Origin: Burkholderia ubonensis
GTDB lineage: Bacteria; Pseudomonadota; Gammaproteobacteria; Burkholderiales; Burkholderiaceae
Direction of reading: 5' to 3'
Assembly: GCF_001718695.1 (NCBI RefSeq)
Contig: NZ_CP013421.1
Span: 248,001-312,000, forward strand
DNA: 64,000 nt
The notes below the pieces were generated by a model that was given only the letters and a program-made list of their open reading frames with translations, was not told where the DNA came from and did no database searches. The number at the start of each line of letters is the position of its first letter. The stretch's first letter is position 1. Shown piece after piece: positions 63,154-64,000 of this stretch. The position numbers were made by a program, and so were the translations under genes.

Positions 63154-64000
63154 TTATCCCCTGAATAAGCCTGCGAGTAACTGATCGTATTGCGCGACCA
63201 CCTTCGGGTTCGTGGCCAAGAAACCGCCGATCACCTCGCGCTGGCGGGTGCGGTAGTCCTGCCACTGCTCGTCGTGGCGCGTGAGCGCCGTGACCAACTG
63301 CCGTGCGCCGGCCTCCACGTCGTTGCCCTGGTAGAAGTACCCCAGTCCCGCGCACAGCTGCGCGTTGTGCACGAGCGCGTAGCCGTTCCAGCACACGTCG
63401 AAGTAGTAGTAGTTCAGCGCGAGGCCCCACTGGTGCGAGATCACAACGTCGGTCAGCTCGCTCAGAAACTGGGGCGTCTCATAGCGGCCGACGAAGCTCG
63501 CCTTGTGCTCGCGCACCAGATCCAGGTACTGCATCACGCCGATGAACTCAGGGCTGCCGAGCGCCAGCCAGTCGGCATTGGTCACGTGCACGTGCGCGAT
63601 CTGCGCGCCAACGCGCCGGTACGCTTGCTCCGCGATCAACAGCGGGTACAGGCAGAATTTCATCACATCGATGTTTGGCTCCATAATCGACAGCCGCTTC
63701 GGTCCAGCATGGGGTCGGTATTGCCCCCCGTTCGGCAGGTTCACGGTGCGTGCATCCAGACACATCGGGTCCCATACGAACGGCACCTGGTGCACCGGCT
63801 TGCGCCGCAGCGTCTGGAAAAAGTGGGCGCTTGTCTCCATCACCTGAGGGATCACCCACACCTGGTCGTAGCACTGGTTGATGAAGACCTGATCGGTCAT
63901 GCGGCGCCTGAAGATCATCGCCTCCATCATCTGCACGTACTCAGGTCCGCAGCAGTAGCTCACTACCCGTGCGCCGCGAGACTGCAGGTACTTGCACTGC
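63154..64000 (-). CDS. DUF2827-family protein (partial, runs off window)
   Basis: The frame is open to the right window edge; the visible ~281 residues include SYCCGPEYVQMMEAMIF, QVWVIPQVMETSAHFFQTL, PFVWDPMCLD, RLSIMEPNIDVMKFCLYPLL and ALNYYYFDVCWNGYALVHNA. This is the pattern of DUF2827, a family with a GT-B-like layout found mostly in Burkholderia near adhesin or polysaccharide genes. A glycosyltransferase role is inference. It is 4 bp upstream of the PPIase gene and so in one operon. Confidence 0.82.
   Translation of the reverse strand, partial: QCKYLQSRGARVVSYCCGPEYVQMMEAMIFRRRMTDQVFINQCYDQVWVIPQVMETSAHFFQTLRRKPVHQVPFVWDPMCLDARTVNLPNGGQYRPHAGPKRLSIMEPNIDVMKFCLYPLLIAEQAYRRVGAQIAHVHVTNADWLALGSPEFIGVMQYLDLVREHKASFVGRYETPQFLSELTDVVISHQWGLALNYYYFDVCWNGYALVHNAQLCAGLGYFYQGNDVEAGARQLVTALTRHDEQWQDYRTRQREVIGGFLATNPKVVAQYDQLLAGLFRG

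Overview
The window looks like a Burkholderia-type genome (probably the B. cepacia complex), most likely an accessory stretch of a replicon. The grounds are the GC-rich third codon positions of the native genes, several H-NS family proteins, a DUF2827 protein, a YadA-type trimeric autotransporter, and insertion sequences of the IS3, IS407, IS5/IS427, IS110, IS30, IS701, IS4, IS6, IS21, IS66 and Tn3 families. I see no tRNA, rRNA or CRISPR array. The species call is inference from family resemblance.

Layout. (1) 1-4.75 kb: a type I secretion pair (HlyD-like, then an ABC exporter whose N-terminus was cut off by an IS3 element), followed by a pile of IS3, IS30 and glycosyltransferase debris. (2) 4.75-18.2 kb: a chaperone-usher fimbrial locus (pilin, chaperone, usher, two-domain tip adhesin) framed by signalling genes: a response regulator divergent from a multi-domain hybrid sensor kinase, a second response regulator whose phospho-acceptor Asp is Glu, and an EAL-domain protein. 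Both the sensor gene and the adhesin gene are broken at a run of nine G, and both would be restored by a run of ten or seven. This suggests phase variation or a shared homopolymer error. (3) 18.4-29.6 kb: IS fragments around intact metabolic genes (exported beta-carbonic anhydrase, Ntn hydrolase, amidohydrolase, Na+/H+ antiporter), an Rhs fragment and a large tyrosine recombinase. (4) 29.8-43.3 kb: a low-oxygen-flavoured island (an FNR-like regulator decapitated by an IS407-type element, a lone SdhB, a ferredoxin-NADP reductase, a Tn3 transposase fragment). Its central 4 kb lies between two 2,438-bp inverted copies of an IS427-type element that itself carries an IS110 element.

(5) 43.7-64 kb: a YhcG-like nuclease, an IS21 remnant, a 1,461-residue trimeric autotransporter adhesin with an 870-bp AT-rich upstream region, another IS5 copy, then a long leftward gene train. 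In transcription order the train holds a DUF2827 protein, a parvulin-type PPIase, two related small membrane proteins, a TPR protein with a glycosyltransferase-like C-terminus, a tiny lipoprotein, a small membrane protein, a lipoprotein, a methyltransferase, a small protein, an H-NS protein, DUF937 and OmpA-like genes, an aquaporin, an H-NS gene with a nonsense codon and a LysM-FecR protein. Several neighbours overlap by ATGA, which indicates translational coupling.

The common theme is surface adhesion (fimbriae, trimeric adhesin, type I secretion) with local regulators and xenogeneic silencers, in DNA heavily remodelled by insertion sequences. The most promising candidates for something undescribed are the paired G9 switch in the fimbrial locus and the gene train that may modify or assemble the trimeric adhesin.
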